64,000 nt of DNA. Origin: Sporomusaceae bacterium UBA7701. Lineage in GTDB: Bacteria; Bacillota; Negativicutes; Sporomusales; UBA7701. Positions 1-8,416 of this stretch are shown here, piece after piece (the first letter of the stretch is position 1; every line of letters starts with the position of its first letter). A program made the translations under genes and the position numbers. Location: the NCBI GenBank assembly GCA_002482545.1, contig DLGF01000009.1:124001-188000 (forward strand). The letters are read 5' to 3'. Under the pieces are notes generated by a model. It saw only the letters and a program-made list of their open reading frames with translations, was not told the DNA's origin and did no database searches.

Positions 1-1359
1 TTCCGCCGAGAAAAAGACAGCGATCAGCACCGTATAAACCGGCAGCCGCGCGCTACAGCTCATGAGCGGCGTAACCAGGATCGTAACCATCCGGTCGCGG
101 GGATTTTCCAGCGTACGCGTCCCCATGATGGCCGGTACGCTACAGCCAAAGCCCAGAAGCATCGGAATGAACGACTTTCCGTGGAGCCCCACGGCCCGCA
201 TCACCCGGTCCATGACAAAGGCGGCCCGGGCCATGTATCCCGTATCTTCCAACAGAGCGATACCGAAGAAGAGCAGTAAAATTTGCGGCAAGAAAGAAAT
301 TACGGCACCGACGCCACCGATAATCCCGTCGACAATCAACGATTTCAGATCGCCGTCGGCCATATTCGCCGCGACTGCCCCGCCCAGCCAGTTCACTCCC
401 TGTTCTACCCAATCCTGAGGGTAAGCGCCGACAGTAAAGACGAAGTTAAAAAGAAGCCACATAATGCCGAAAAAAATAGGAAGGCCCAGCAGGCGATGGG
501 TCAAAATATTATCAATCTTATCCGATGTCGTCAGATTTTGCCCGTTCGAGTTCGCCACCGCCTCCCGGAAGACCTCCCCGGCAAAATGGTAGCGATATTC
601 GGCGATCGCCAGTTCCGGTTCCTCCCCCAGCGCGCTCCGCAGCTCGGTCCGCGACTTTTCCACCGCGGCAAGGACTTCTTGACCCGACGGCATGGCTCCA
701 ACGACCCTCACCACTTCCTGGTCGTTCTCCAGCAGTTTGATCGCCAGCCAGCGCTGCGGATATTTGACCTCCGTCAGCGAAGCGAGCAGCTCGGTCAGCA
801 GCTTGATTTGGGGTTCCAGCACCGGGCCGTAGTCGACCGCGAACGAGGTGGACTTATTGTCCTTGGCCGCTTGCGTCACCAGCTTCAGCAGATCATCCAT
901 GCCTTGATTGCGATTTCCTACCGTCCGTACCACCGGAATCCCCAGTTTGCGGCTGAGGGCCTGGTCATCCACGGCCATTCCCATTTTTTCCGCCACGTCG
1001 GACATATTCAGCGCCAGTACTACCGGGCGTTCAAGCTCCAGCACCTGAACCGCCAAATATAAATTGCGCTCCAGGTTGGACGCGTCAAGAATATTTACAA
1101 TAATATCCGGTTTTTCATCAATAATTACATTGCGGGCCACCAACTCGTCGAGCGAGTGCGCCGTCAGACTGTACGTTCCTGGCAGGTCCACCAGAAGCAT
1201 ATCCTGTCCCTGATACCGCCGGGAACCTTCCCGTCTTTCCACCGTAACCCCGGGATAGTTGCCAACATGCTGGCGGGCTCCGGTGAGATTGTTGAAAATT
1301 GTAGTTTTACCGGAATTGGGATTTCCGGCCAATGCCACTGTTAAACTCGCGGTCGCCAT
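1..1359 (-). CDS. feoB: Ferrous iron transport protein B (partial, C-terminus outside window)
   Basis: Inner-membrane Fe(II) permease with an N-terminal G domain. The frame is open from the ATG at 1359 to the window edge, giving the first 453 residues. Seen: G1 motif GNPNSGKT at residues 12-19, DLPG at 58-61 and NMSD at 118-121, then hydrophobic segments from about residue 285 including the GCSVPAIMGTRT stretch typical of the FeoB gate region. AGGAGGT lies 6 bases before the start. feoA is 86 bp upstream on the same strand, so both are probably transcribed from the promoter upstream of feoA. Nothing suggests damage; truncation is only due to the window. Identification is secure from family knowledge. 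Confidence 0.96.
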   Translation of the reverse strand, partial: MATASLTVALAGNPNSGKTTIFNNLTGARQHVGNYPGVTVERREGSRRYQGQDMLLVDLPGTYSLTAHSLDELVARNVIIDEKPDIIVNILDASNLERNLYLAVQVLELERPVVLALNMSDVAEKMGMAVDDQALSRKLGIPVVRTVGNRNQGMDDLLKLVTQAAKDNKSTSFAVDYGPVLEPQIKLLTELLASLTEVKYPQRWLAIKLLENDQEVVRVVGAMPSGQEVLAAVEKSRTELRSALGEEPELAIAEYRYHFAGEVFREAVANSNGQNLTTSDKIDNILTHRLLGLPIFFGIMWLLFNFVFTVGAYPQDWVEQGVNWLGGAVAANMADGDLKSLIVDGIIGGVGAVISFLPQILLLFFGIALLEDTGYMARAAFVMDRVMRAVGLHGKSFIPMLLGFGCSVPAIMGTRTLENPRDRMVTILVTPLMSCSARLPVYTVLIAVFFSAE

Positions 1360-1445
1360 TGTCTTACCTCCTAGCCTATCTCCTTAACTATTGCCGCCTG
1401 GTCCGTCGGCAGCCGTTCCATAAATCCGCCGCCTGCCGGCCGTCG

Positions 1446-1676
1446 TCATTCGGGCTGTAGTTCAATGAGCGCAGCTTCCGACTTGCGCAGGGAAAGATTG
1501 AAATTCTTTACTTTGATCTCCATCGGGTCGCCCAGCGGAGCCAATTTGTGCACCTGAACGCGGCTGCCGGCAATCAGTCCCATGTCAATCAGCCGGCGCT
1601 TCACCGGCCCGCTGCCCGTTACGCTTTTCACCACGCCAGCCTCACCCGGGCGTAGCAGGTTGAGGGTTTTTGTCAT
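1446..1676 (-). CDS. feoA: Ferrous iron transport protein A
   Basis: Small SH3-like cytosolic partner of FeoB, 76 residues, the usual FeoA size. Seen: start MTKTLNLLRPGE, the GxxGxVKRRLIDMGLIAGSRV core (residues about 22-42) and the closing LSLRKSEAALIEL strand, all typical of FeoA. An upstream in-frame ATG at 1733 would add 19 residues that overlap the promoter; the ATG at 1676, preceded by AGAAGGTGA, is the better start. It heads the feoAB unit and is probably iron-regulated through the Fur-like box upstream. Confidence 0.93.
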   Translation of the reverse strand: MTKTLNLLRPGEAGVVKSVTGSGPVKRRLIDMGLIAGSRVQVHKLAPLGDPMEIKVKNFNLSLRKSEAALIELQPE

Positions 1677-1702
1677 AACGCTTTCACCTTCTTGCTGATA
1701 TT

Positions 1703-1721
1703 GAAATTCATTCTCATTAAG
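1703..1721 (-). promoter_or_regulatory. Fur-like box upstream of feoA
   Basis: On the minus strand the 19 bases read CTTAATGAGAATGAATTTC, matching the Fur consensus GATAATGATAATCATTATC at 13 of 19 positions. The box begins right after the -10 hexamer, a position from which a bound repressor would block initiation. Iron control of feo by Fur is well known; binding here is inferred. Confidence 0.6.
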
Positions 1722-1750
1722 ATAATAGAACAATGGCCAACTTTTGTCAA
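1722..1750 (-). promoter_or_regulatory. Sigma-70-type promoter of feoAB
   Basis: Minus strand: TTGACA (1750-1745), 17-bp spacer, TATTAT (1727-1722). Spacing and hexamers are near consensus. It lies about 45 bp before the feoA start and abuts the Fur-like box. Confidence 0.8.
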
Positions 1751-1854
1751 GACCTCAGTAGTTGCGAATTTCAAAGTCTTAACCGTAATAGCTGGCAATA
1801 CCGCTTGTTTGCTGCTCCCCCCGTTCCGCTCCGCCCGGTTTTGGCAGACAAAGG

Positions 1855-1882
1855 AAAACTCCGCGAGTGTTCGCGGAGTTTT
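1855..1882 (-). terminator. Intrinsic terminator after RND operon
   Basis: Perfect 12-bp inverted repeat AAAACTCCGCGA / TCGCGGAGTTTT with a 4-base loop, 30 bp past the RND pump stop codon. The AT ends supply a short U tract in either direction, so it could also stop readthrough toward feoA. Confidence 0.8.
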
Positions 1883-1912
1883 CACCGGAAGATAAGCTAG
1901 CTTCGGAAACGC

Positions 1913-4900
1913 CTATTGGGAAGATGCGGAAGTGTCCGCCGCATTCCGGCTCCTGCGCTGTTCGCGCCGTTGCTGCAATTTTTCGGCGAATCGCTCAACA
2001 ACCACAAAGAGAACCGGAATGAGAAAGACGCCCAGCAGCGTGGCCATGAACATCCCGCCGACGACCGCCGTTCCCATGGCGTTTCTCGCCCCCGCCCCGG
2101 CGCCCTTGGCCAGCGCCAGGGGAAGGCAGCCGATAATGAACGCCAGAGAAGTCATCAGGATGGGCCGGAACCGGAGCTTGGCAGCCTCAATGGCCGCCTG
2201 GGCGGGATTCATGCCCTTGTCGACCCGCACCTTGGCAAACTCGACGATGAGGATGGCGTTCTTGGCCGCCAGGCCGATCAGCATGACCAGACCGATCTGC
2301 ATGTAGATGCTGTTCTCAAGGCTCCGCGCGTACTGGAACAGGAAAGCTCCGAACAGTCCTGTGGGCACGCTGAGAAGGACGGCAAAGGGAATGGTCCAGC
2401 TTTCATACAGCGCCGCGAGGCAGAGGAAAACGAACAGCAGGGCGAAACCAAAGACAATCGGAGCCTGGCCGCCGGAAATCTTTTCTTCGCGGCTTTGACC
2501 CGACCATTCATAGCTGAATCCGGTCGGCAGTGTCCGGGCCGCCACCTCTTCCAGGGCGGTGATCGCCTGGCCCGAGCTGTAGCCGGCCGCCGGGTTCCCG
2601 TTGATCTGAATGGATCGGTAACTGTTATAACGCTTGATGACCGACGCGGCGTTGGTCGGCGAGGCTTTCAGCAGGGTGTTGAGCGGCACCATCGCGCCGG
2701 TCGAACTCCGCAGATAAAAGAACCGGGTGGCTTCGACGTCATTGCGGAATTGGGGCTCGGCCTGCAGCATGACCTTGTAGGTCCGCCCAAAGCGGTTGAA
2801 ATCGTTGACCTGCACGCCGCCCAGGAAGGTCTGCAGCGCGGTGAAGACGTCGCTGACCGGAATGCCGAGCTTCTGCACCTTATCCCGGTCAACCTCGAAC
2901 TGATAGCCGGGAGTGTCGATCTGGAAGGTCGAGTAAATCATGCCGATTTCCGGCCGCTGGCGGGCCGCGGCGAGAAACTGTTTAGAAACCTGGTCCATGT
3001 TGTCCAGCGGGCCGCCGGACCGGTCCTCCAGCATCAGCGTGAACCCGCCCACCACACCCAGGCCGGGCAGCGACGGAGGGTTGAAAGCCAGCACCGTGGC
3101 CTCCGGCATCCGGCCGCTGGTCATGAATACCCTGGCGATCTGCTGATCAACCTGAAGTTCGGGGGTGGTCCGCTCCGACCACGGCTTTAGTTTGGCGAAA
3201 CTCAGCGCCGCGTTCGATTTACTGCCGCCGCCCAGGATGTCGTAGCCGGCAATGGCCATCGTATTCTCGACCCCGGGCTGCGACCGGATGGATTCCGTCA
3301 CTTGCTCGATGACAGCCTTGGTGCGGTTCAGGCTGGCCCCTTCCGGCAGAGTGACGGCGGTGATCAGGAAACCTTGGTCTTCGGCCGGGATGAACGACGA
3401 AGGCACCACCCGGAACAACGCTCCGGCCAGAATGACCAGGACTGCCAGCATCACCATCACCAGCCGGGCCCTGGGAATAATTTTTCCCACTCCGCTGCCG
3501 TAGCGTTCCACCATTTCCTCGAACCAGGCGTTGAAACGTTCGAAGAACCGGCCGACCCGTCCGCCATGGGCATCCGGATCATAGGGCTTGAGCAGCAGCG
3601 CGCACAACGCCGGGGTCAAGGACAGCGCCACTAGGGCCGACAGGCCCATCGACACGGCGATGGTCAGCGCGAACTGCTTGTAAAGAATCCCCATGGTGCC
3701 GCCGAAAAAGGCCACAGGGATGAACACCGAAGCCAGTACGAAGGCGATGGCGACAACCGGTCCGGAGACCTCGCTCATGGCCCGGATGGTGGCGTCCTTC
3801 GGGCTGAGGCCGTTATAGCGCATATGATGCTCGACGGCCTCGATGACGACAATGGCGTCGTCCACCACCAGGCCGATGGCCAGCACCATGGCGAACATCG
3901 TCAGTGTATTGATCGAAAAGCCGAGAGCGATAAACGCGCCAAAGGTTCCGATGAGCGATACGGGAATGGCGAGCATGGGAATGAGGGTGGCCCTGGCGCT
4001 CTGCAAGAACAGAAATACTACCAGCAGCACCAGCAGCAAGGCCTCGGCAAAGGTTTTCGCCACCTCTTTCATAGACTCTTGCACATACTCGGACGTGTCG
4101 ACGACGACTTTATACTCCAGGTCCGGCGGAAAGCTCTTGGCGGCATTTGCAATAACTTCCCGGACGCCGGCGATGGTCTGGAGGGCGTTGGCATCGCTGC
4201 TCAGTTGGACGGCAAAGCCGGCGGTCGGATGCCCGTCGAGCGCCCCGTTGAAGGTATAGTCCTTGCTGCCCAGTTCAACCCGGGCGATATCCTTGAGCCG
4301 GACAAAGGAGCCGTCCGGTTGGGAGCGGATAATGATGTTCTCGAATTCATCCTTTTCGCTGAGACGGCCTTGCACCCGGGCGGAATACTGAAACTCCTGA
4401 TCGGGCAGCGTCGGCGATTTGCCGATCGTTCCGGCTGGGGCCTGGATGTTCTGCGTGGTAATGGCGGCCGAAACATCGCTGGTGGTGATGTTCAGCCTGG
4501 CCATTTTATCGGGCTCAAGCCAGATGCGCATACCGTAGTCGGAGCCGAACTCCATAACGTTGCCCACGCCTTTGACCCGTTTGATATCCTCGATCAGGTA
4601 GATGCTGCCGTAGTTTTTCAGGAAGGTCTGCTCATAGGTTCCTTCCGGCGACCAGAGCGCAAAAACCAGGGCCATATCCTGGGCGGACTTGCGGGTAGTG
4701 ATTCCGTTTTGCTGAACCTCGGACGGCATCGACGCATTGGCCTGGGCCACGCGGTTCTGGGTCTGGACCGCGGCGATATCGGCGTTCTTGCCCGGTTCGA
4801 ACTGGATGTTGAGCGTATAGGTGCCGCTGTCCGTACTGGTCGAGGACATGGAAACCATATCCTCGACCCCGTTGACCTGTTGTTCAAGGCTCTGGGCAAT

Positions 4901-5080
4901 CGTCTGGTCGACGACCTCGGCGTTGGCTCCCGTATAATTGGTGCTTACGCTGATTTGAGGCGGGGTGATCTGGGGATATTGGGCTATCGGCAGATTGACG
5001 GCCGCGATCAGGCCCCCCAGCGTGATGACAATCGATAATACTATGGCGAAAATAGGTCGTTCGATAAAAAATCTAGCCAC
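1913..5080 (-). CDS. RND efflux pump inner-membrane transporter (HAE1/AcrB type)
   Basis: Proton-driven inner-membrane pump of a tripartite multidrug exporter, 1055 residues, the normal AcrB/MexB length. Seen: N-terminal MARFFIERPIFAIVLS, the TM4 pair of aspartates in GLVVDDAIVVIEAVEHH (about residues 405-410), FxxAxxLSLTPALCALLLKP, and AAKNAILIVEFA late in the protein containing the TM10 lysine. Start is GTG at 5080. It lies 11 bp after the membrane fusion gene, so they are co-transcribed; no outer-membrane channel gene follows, so a TolC-like partner would be encoded elsewhere. Presence of such a pump implies an outer membrane. Substrates cannot be read from sequence. Confidence 0.95.
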   Translation of the reverse strand: MARFFIERPIFAIVLSIVITLGGLIAAVNLPIAQYPQITPPQISVSTNYTGANAEVVDQTIAQSLEQQVNGVEDMVSMSSTSTDSGTYTLNIQFEPGKNADIAAVQTQNRVAQANASMPSEVQQNGITTRKSAQDMALVFALWSPEGTYEQTFLKNYGSIYLIEDIKRVKGVGNVMEFGSDYGMRIWLEPDKMARLNITTSDVSAAITTQNIQAPAGTIGKSPTLPDQEFQYSARVQGRLSEKDEFENIIIRSQPDGSFVRLKDIARVELGSKDYTFNGALDGHPTAGFAVQLSSDANALQTIAGVREVIANAAKSFPPDLEYKVVVDTSEYVQESMKEVAKTFAEALLLVLLVVFLFLQSARATLIPMLAIPVSLIGTFGAFIALGFSINTLTMFAMVLAIGLVVDDAIVVIEAVEHHMRYNGLSPKDATIRAMSEVSGPVVAIAFVLASVFIPVAFFGGTMGILYKQFALTIAVSMGLSALVALSLTPALCALLLKPYDPDAHGGRVGRFFERFNAWFEEMVERYGSGVGKIIPRARLVMVMLAVLVILAGALFRVVPSSFIPAEDQGFLITAVTLPEGASLNRTKAVIEQVTESIRSQPGVENTMAIAGYDILGGGSKSNAALSFAKLKPWSERTTPELQVDQQIARVFMTSGRMPEATVLAFNPPSLPGLGVVGGFTLMLEDRSGGPLDNMDQVSKQFLAAARQRPEIGMIYSTFQIDTPGYQFEVDRDKVQKLGIPVSDVFTALQTFLGGVQVNDFNRFGRTYKVMLQAEPQFRNDVEATRFFYLRSSTGAMVPLNTLLKASPTNAASVIKRYNSYRSIQINGNPAAGYSSGQAITALEEVAARTLPTGFSYEWSGQSREEKISGGQAPIVFGFALLFVFLCLAALYESWTIPFAVLLSVPTGLFGAFLFQYARSLENSIYMQIGLVMLIGLAAKNAILIVEFAKVRVDKGMNPAQAAIEAAKLRFRPILMTSLAFIIGCLPLALAKGAGAGARNAMGTAVVGGMFMATLLGVFLIPVLFVVVERFAEKLQQRREQRRSRNAADTSASSQ

Positions 5081-5091
5081 CGGCGCACCCC

Positions 5092-6246
5092 CTATTGCTT
5101 GGCCGGAGTCTGCAGGTCGTCCGGTCCAATCATGACTACTTTCAACAGCATTCCCGGCTGAACCTTGGCCGCCCCTTCCACTACGACGCGGTCAGCAGGC
5201 GACAGTCCTTCTTCCACGACCCACAGATTCCCGACGCGGGGGCCCATTTTTACCGGTCTGGTTTCAGCCTTGTCACCCTCGCCCACAACCGTGACGAAGG
5301 TTTTGTCCAGGAGCTGCTGCACGGCGCGCTGGGGAACCAGCAGGGCCCCCTTGCGGACTTCCCCTTGTGCCACCACCCTGGCAAACATGCCTGGCAGGAG
5401 AAGCTTCTGGGGATTGGCGAACACGGCTTTGAGGGTGAGCGTGCCGGTGTCGGCGGCCACCCCTCTGTCCACCTGTTCGATCTGGCCGGTCACGGGGTAT
5501 TGCGACCCGTCGCTGAGAAGCAGCGTCAGGTCCCGTCCCCATTCAGCCGGCGTGGTGCCCCGCCCCAGTTGGGCAAATTGCAAATACTCGGTTTCACTCA
5601 TGCTGAACTGAACGAAAACCGGGTCAATCGAAGAGATCGTGGCCAGCGTCGTCGACCCGGCGGTGACAAAGCTGCCGATGCTCAGATCATTTACGTCGAT
5701 CCGGCCGTTGAACGGAGCCACAATCAAAGTGTCGGACAGGTCGTCGACCGCCAGCTGCACCTTGGCCCGGTAAGCGTTCACCACAGCGGCGTTCTGTTGT
5801 TCCGTCGACTGCTGAGTGTCCAGAGCCTGGCGGGCAATGGCGTTCTGATCCGCCAGTTTCTGATATCGCTGCGTATCCAGGCGGGAGTTGCTGAGAGCCG
5901 CTTCCGCCTGAGCCAGTTGGGCCTGGGCGCTCAGCAGCGACGCCTCATACTGCCGCCGGTCGATCTGGAAAAGCGGCTGTCCTTCCTGGACCGTGGCGCC
6001 GCCTTCCACCAATTTCGCGACAATGTTTCCGGAGACTTTGGCCCGGATCTGCGCTTCATTCTTGGCCTTTACCTGGCCCACATACTCATATGTAACCGGA
6101 GTATCCCGCTGGATAACCTGCATGACCTTCACCTCCGACGGCGAAACCTGGGCAGCCTGCTTGCTGCCGCAGCCGGCGGCCATCGTCATGGCAATGATCG
6201 CTATAATACCGCAATAGATGGATTTACTGACCCTTGTGAGCAACAC
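5092..6246 (-). CDS. RND efflux periplasmic adaptor lipoprotein (AcrA/MexA type)
   Basis: Membrane fusion protein linking the RND pump to an outer-membrane channel, 384 residues. Seen: N-terminal hydrophobic segment ending in the lipobox MAAGC (lipid anchor on Cys), barrel-sandwich/lipoyl strands around KVSGNIVAKLVEGGATVQEGQPLFQID, a coiled-coil hairpin (residues about 85-165) and DVNDLSIGSFVTAGSTTLATI. I chose the GTG at 6246 because AAGGAGG sits 7 bases before it; an upstream ATG in frame at 6315 would bury the signal peptide behind 23 extra residues. Second gene of the tetR-adaptor-pump unit. Confidence 0.94.
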   Translation of the reverse strand: MLLTRVSKSIYCGIIAIIAMTMAAGCGSKQAAQVSPSEVKVMQVIQRDTPVTYEYVGQVKAKNEAQIRAKVSGNIVAKLVEGGATVQEGQPLFQIDRRQYEASLLSAQAQLAQAEAALSNSRLDTQRYQKLADQNAIARQALDTQQSTEQQNAAVVNAYRAKVQLAVDDLSDTLIVAPFNGRIDVNDLSIGSFVTAGSTTLATISSIDPVFVQFSMSETEYLQFAQLGRGTTPAEWGRDLTLLLSDGSQYPVTGQIEQVDRGVAADTGTLTLKAVFANPQKLLLPGMFARVVAQGEVRKGALLVPQRAVQQLLDKTFVTVVGEGDKAETRPVKMGPRVGNLWVVEEGLSPADRVVVEGAAKVQPGMLLKVVMIGPDDLQTPAKQ

Positions 6247-6399
6247 TTTTTTTCCTCCTTTATCCCTGTTCAAAAAATGAAGCATTGTTATCATACCAGC
6301 CTGAACCCCCGGCATCCCGTCTTATTTTATTGCGTGTCCGCCAATTTAAGAATGCCTGTCATGCGACTTTCCCCCGTTGCCTTTGCCCCGGTTGGTTGC

Positions 6400-7062
6400 C
6401 TACAATACCGGAGCGGCGGCCCGATGGCTCGGATCGTTTCTCTCCGGGCCTGCCGGCGCAAGCACTCCGCAGAAGAAAATATCGAGGGCCTGTTTGGTGT
6501 AATATTCCGCCTGATTCTCCCGGTCGGGCAAGAGATCCTTTGCGAAATGCCGGGCCGCCAGATGGAACCGGAGGACATTGCCCAGCGTCTGGCTGGCGTA
6601 ATCCGGGTCGAGATCGGACCGGAACCGGCCGAGTGCCATGGCTTGGCTGATACAGTCCCGGAGAAAATAGTGAACCCGGCTTACCCTTGTTCGGACCACG
6701 GCCTCAAAACAGGCGGTGGGGTTGATAATTTCAATCAGGAACAGACGCTCCCCCTGAAACTCATCCATACAGCACCGGGCGATAAGCTGCGCAAATTCCC
6801 TGAGTTTGTCGACCGGCCCCATCTCCGTCTTTTCCAGGGCGTCCAGCATGCGGTCAAGGGGAAGAAACTGCCGCTCCAGCACCAGCTTATAAAGATTTTC
6901 CTTTCCGCCGAAATAGTAGGAAATCAGGGCGATATTCACCCCGGCGGAGTCGGCCAGTTCCTTGACCGACACGGACGAATACCCCTTAGCGGCGAACAAC
7001 CGGGTGGCTGCCTCGACGATTTTGCTTACTTTTGGCTTGTCTGTCGATACCTCCATCCGCAT
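6400..7062 (-). CDS. TetR/AcrR-family regulator of the RND operon
   Basis: DNA-binding repressor, 220 residues. Seen: N-terminal TetR HTH (residues 10-57) with TRLFAAKGYSSVSVKELADSAGVNIALISYYFGGKENLY, then an all-helical ligand domain of the CecR-like C-terminal type (C-terminal family assignment less certain). ATG at 7062 has GGAGG 8 bases upstream; a second ATG two codons later is possible. It precedes the adaptor gene by 153 bp on the same strand, and a perfect 7-bp-arm dyad sits between its promoter and start codon, so it probably represses itself and the pump genes. The inducer is unknown. Confidence 0.9.
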   Translation of the reverse strand: MRMEVSTDKPKVSKIVEAATRLFAAKGYSSVSVKELADSAGVNIALISYYFGGKENLYKLVLERQFLPLDRMLDALEKTEMGPVDKLREFAQLIARCCMDEFQGERLFLIEIINPTACFEAVVRTRVSRVHYFLRDCISQAMALGRFRSDLDPDYASQTLGNVLRFHLAARHFAKDLLPDRENQAEYYTKQALDIFFCGVLAPAGPERNDPSHRAAAPVL

Positions 7063-7088
7063 TTGGCGGACCTCCTTTTCAGCACAGT

Positions 7089-7108
7089 TTTTAAACCATC
7101 ATTTAAAA
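7089..7108. promoter_or_regulatory. Candidate TetR operator
   Basis: Perfect inverted repeat TTTTAAA-N6-TTTAAAA located between the tetR -10 box and start codon. Position and symmetry fit autoregulation by the TetR protein. Operator function is inferred. Confidence 0.6.
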
Positions 7109-7118
7109 TGCTTATTTA

Positions 7119-7148
7119 ATTATAGATGTTTCCATCCCGATTTGTCTA
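7119..7148 (-). promoter_or_regulatory. Promoter of tetR-adaptor-RND operon
   Basis: Minus strand: TAGACA (7148-7143), 18-bp spacer, TATAAT (7124-7119). The perfect -10 lies 57 bp before the tetR ATG and just upstream of the dyad. Confidence 0.7.
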
Positions 7149-7244
7149 CCAAAATCGTCCTGTATTCCCTAAATTCATGATCAAGCCCTCCTAAGCGCAT
7201 GAACGGCGCTCAGACACCGGGGAGCGAACTATTGCAAGACAAAG

Positions 7245-7279
7245 AAGAGCACTCGCGCCGCTAAGGCTTGAGTGCTCTT
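7245..7279 (-). terminator. Hairpin after FkbM pseudogene
   Basis: Perfect 10-bp stem AAGAGCACTC / GAGTGCTCTT with a 15-base loop, about 40 bp after the pseudogene stop. The downstream U tract is weak, so termination may be partial. Confidence 0.55.
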
Positions 7280-7317
7280 GACTTGAAACGTCCAAACCGC
7301 AGGTCGCGCCGACCGGC

Positions 7318-8218
7318 TCATTGGCGCGTCAGTATTTTGCGGGCGGCCTCAGCCTCACTCCGGCAAAAGGCGCTAAACGCTTCCGCGGGCAAGGAGCGGC
7401 CCGGCACCATAATATCGTAATACCTGACCTGGTTTGTGCCGATCCGGCCGGCCAATTCTTCGAGCTTGCCGCAGTCCTCAAACCGGACCGCCTCTACCGG
7501 CAGGCCGAAATTATTGTAGAATAAGCCATGGCGATAGCCCAGTTCCAGCAGGAAAGAAAAAATCGCCAACGGCTGCTCCCCGTTTTTTTCCCATAGCTCC
7601 GGAAAAAATTCGAAGAACAGGGTGGCTTTGTTTTCCTGCAAAAAATGCCGGGCTCCCCTGAGTACGCAAGCATCAAAACCATCAGTGTCAATCTTCAGCA
7701 GGTTTGGCCTGGCTGAATTCGCCATGAATCCCGACGATGCTCGCCAGCGAAAGGGCTTGGGATTCCGGCGCAGACGGCGTTGACGCATGCGAAATGCCCC
7801 TTCAGGCGTTTGGTGTTGTCCTGGAGAAGGGAAAAATAGTCGCCGTTTCCTTCGATGCACAAAAACGAGCCAGCCACCGCCTGGGAAATCAGGCAAGCGG
7901 AGTCCCCGATATTCGCCCCCACATCAATTACCGCCAGATAGCCGTCGCGGTCCTTCAAGCATCTGGCCAGCCGCGGAGCGCCGTGTCGTACAGGGGGAAT
8001 AGCGCACGGTAAAAGGGCAGTTGGTGGGAGAGATTCACCAGCAAGGTGTCGGTTCCGATATCCATGGCGATGAGCGGATCGCCCCTTTCAATCAGCGCGC
8101 TCCGCAGGGCCAAAAGAAGCTGTAAATAGCGCTGGTCATTTTCCGGCTGATTTTCCCGTCCCCGGATATCCTGAACAATCTCTTCATATATCAGTTGGGC
8201 CAGCAGCTTCGATCTCAT
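7318..8218 (-). pseudogene. FkbM-family methyltransferase, broken by frameshifts
   Basis: Remnant of a SAM-dependent FkbM-type O-methyltransferase. Three overlapping frames together give one protein: 8218-7955 (MRSKLLAQLIYEEI..., stops at TGA), 7958-7695 with the SAM motif VIDVGANIGDSA, and the frame ending at 7318 with the FkbM signature LLKIDTDGFDACVLRGA. The first break is a simple frame change near 7957; the second lies between about 7785 and 7720, where the distance between conserved blocks is also shorter than in intact relatives, suggesting a small deletion. No other surface-polysaccharide genes are nearby. Sequencing error is the alternative explanation for one or both shifts. Confidence 0.8.
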
Positions 8219-8335
8219 TCTCCAACCTCGCTTTTCAGACAATTCCCGCCGGGGAAAGCCGCCCCGATCTTTCGCAGGCTTGGGTTCAAGAACCTCCTAT
8301 TATCGGTATATGCAGAGCTGCAAAGGCCCGGAAGC

Positions 8336-8373
8336 AAAAACGGAAGCCCACGCGTGAAGCGGGGCTCCGTTTG
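8336..8373 (-). terminator. Intrinsic terminator of the dpp operon
   Basis: Stem ACGGAGCCC / GGGCTTCCGT (one bulged base) followed on the minus strand by TTTTT, about 45 bp after the binding-protein stop codon. Ends the long dpp transcript. Confidence 0.8.
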
Positions 8374-8416
8374 CCGGGACAACTTCCAGCAGCCGGCCGG
8401 AAGGGTCCGGCGATGT

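Noticed and set aside
5095..7119. A 674-codon plus-strand open frame spanning the adaptor and tetR genes
   Set aside because: It runs across two well-supported minus-strand genes and their spacer, with no domain content; a codon-bias artefact.
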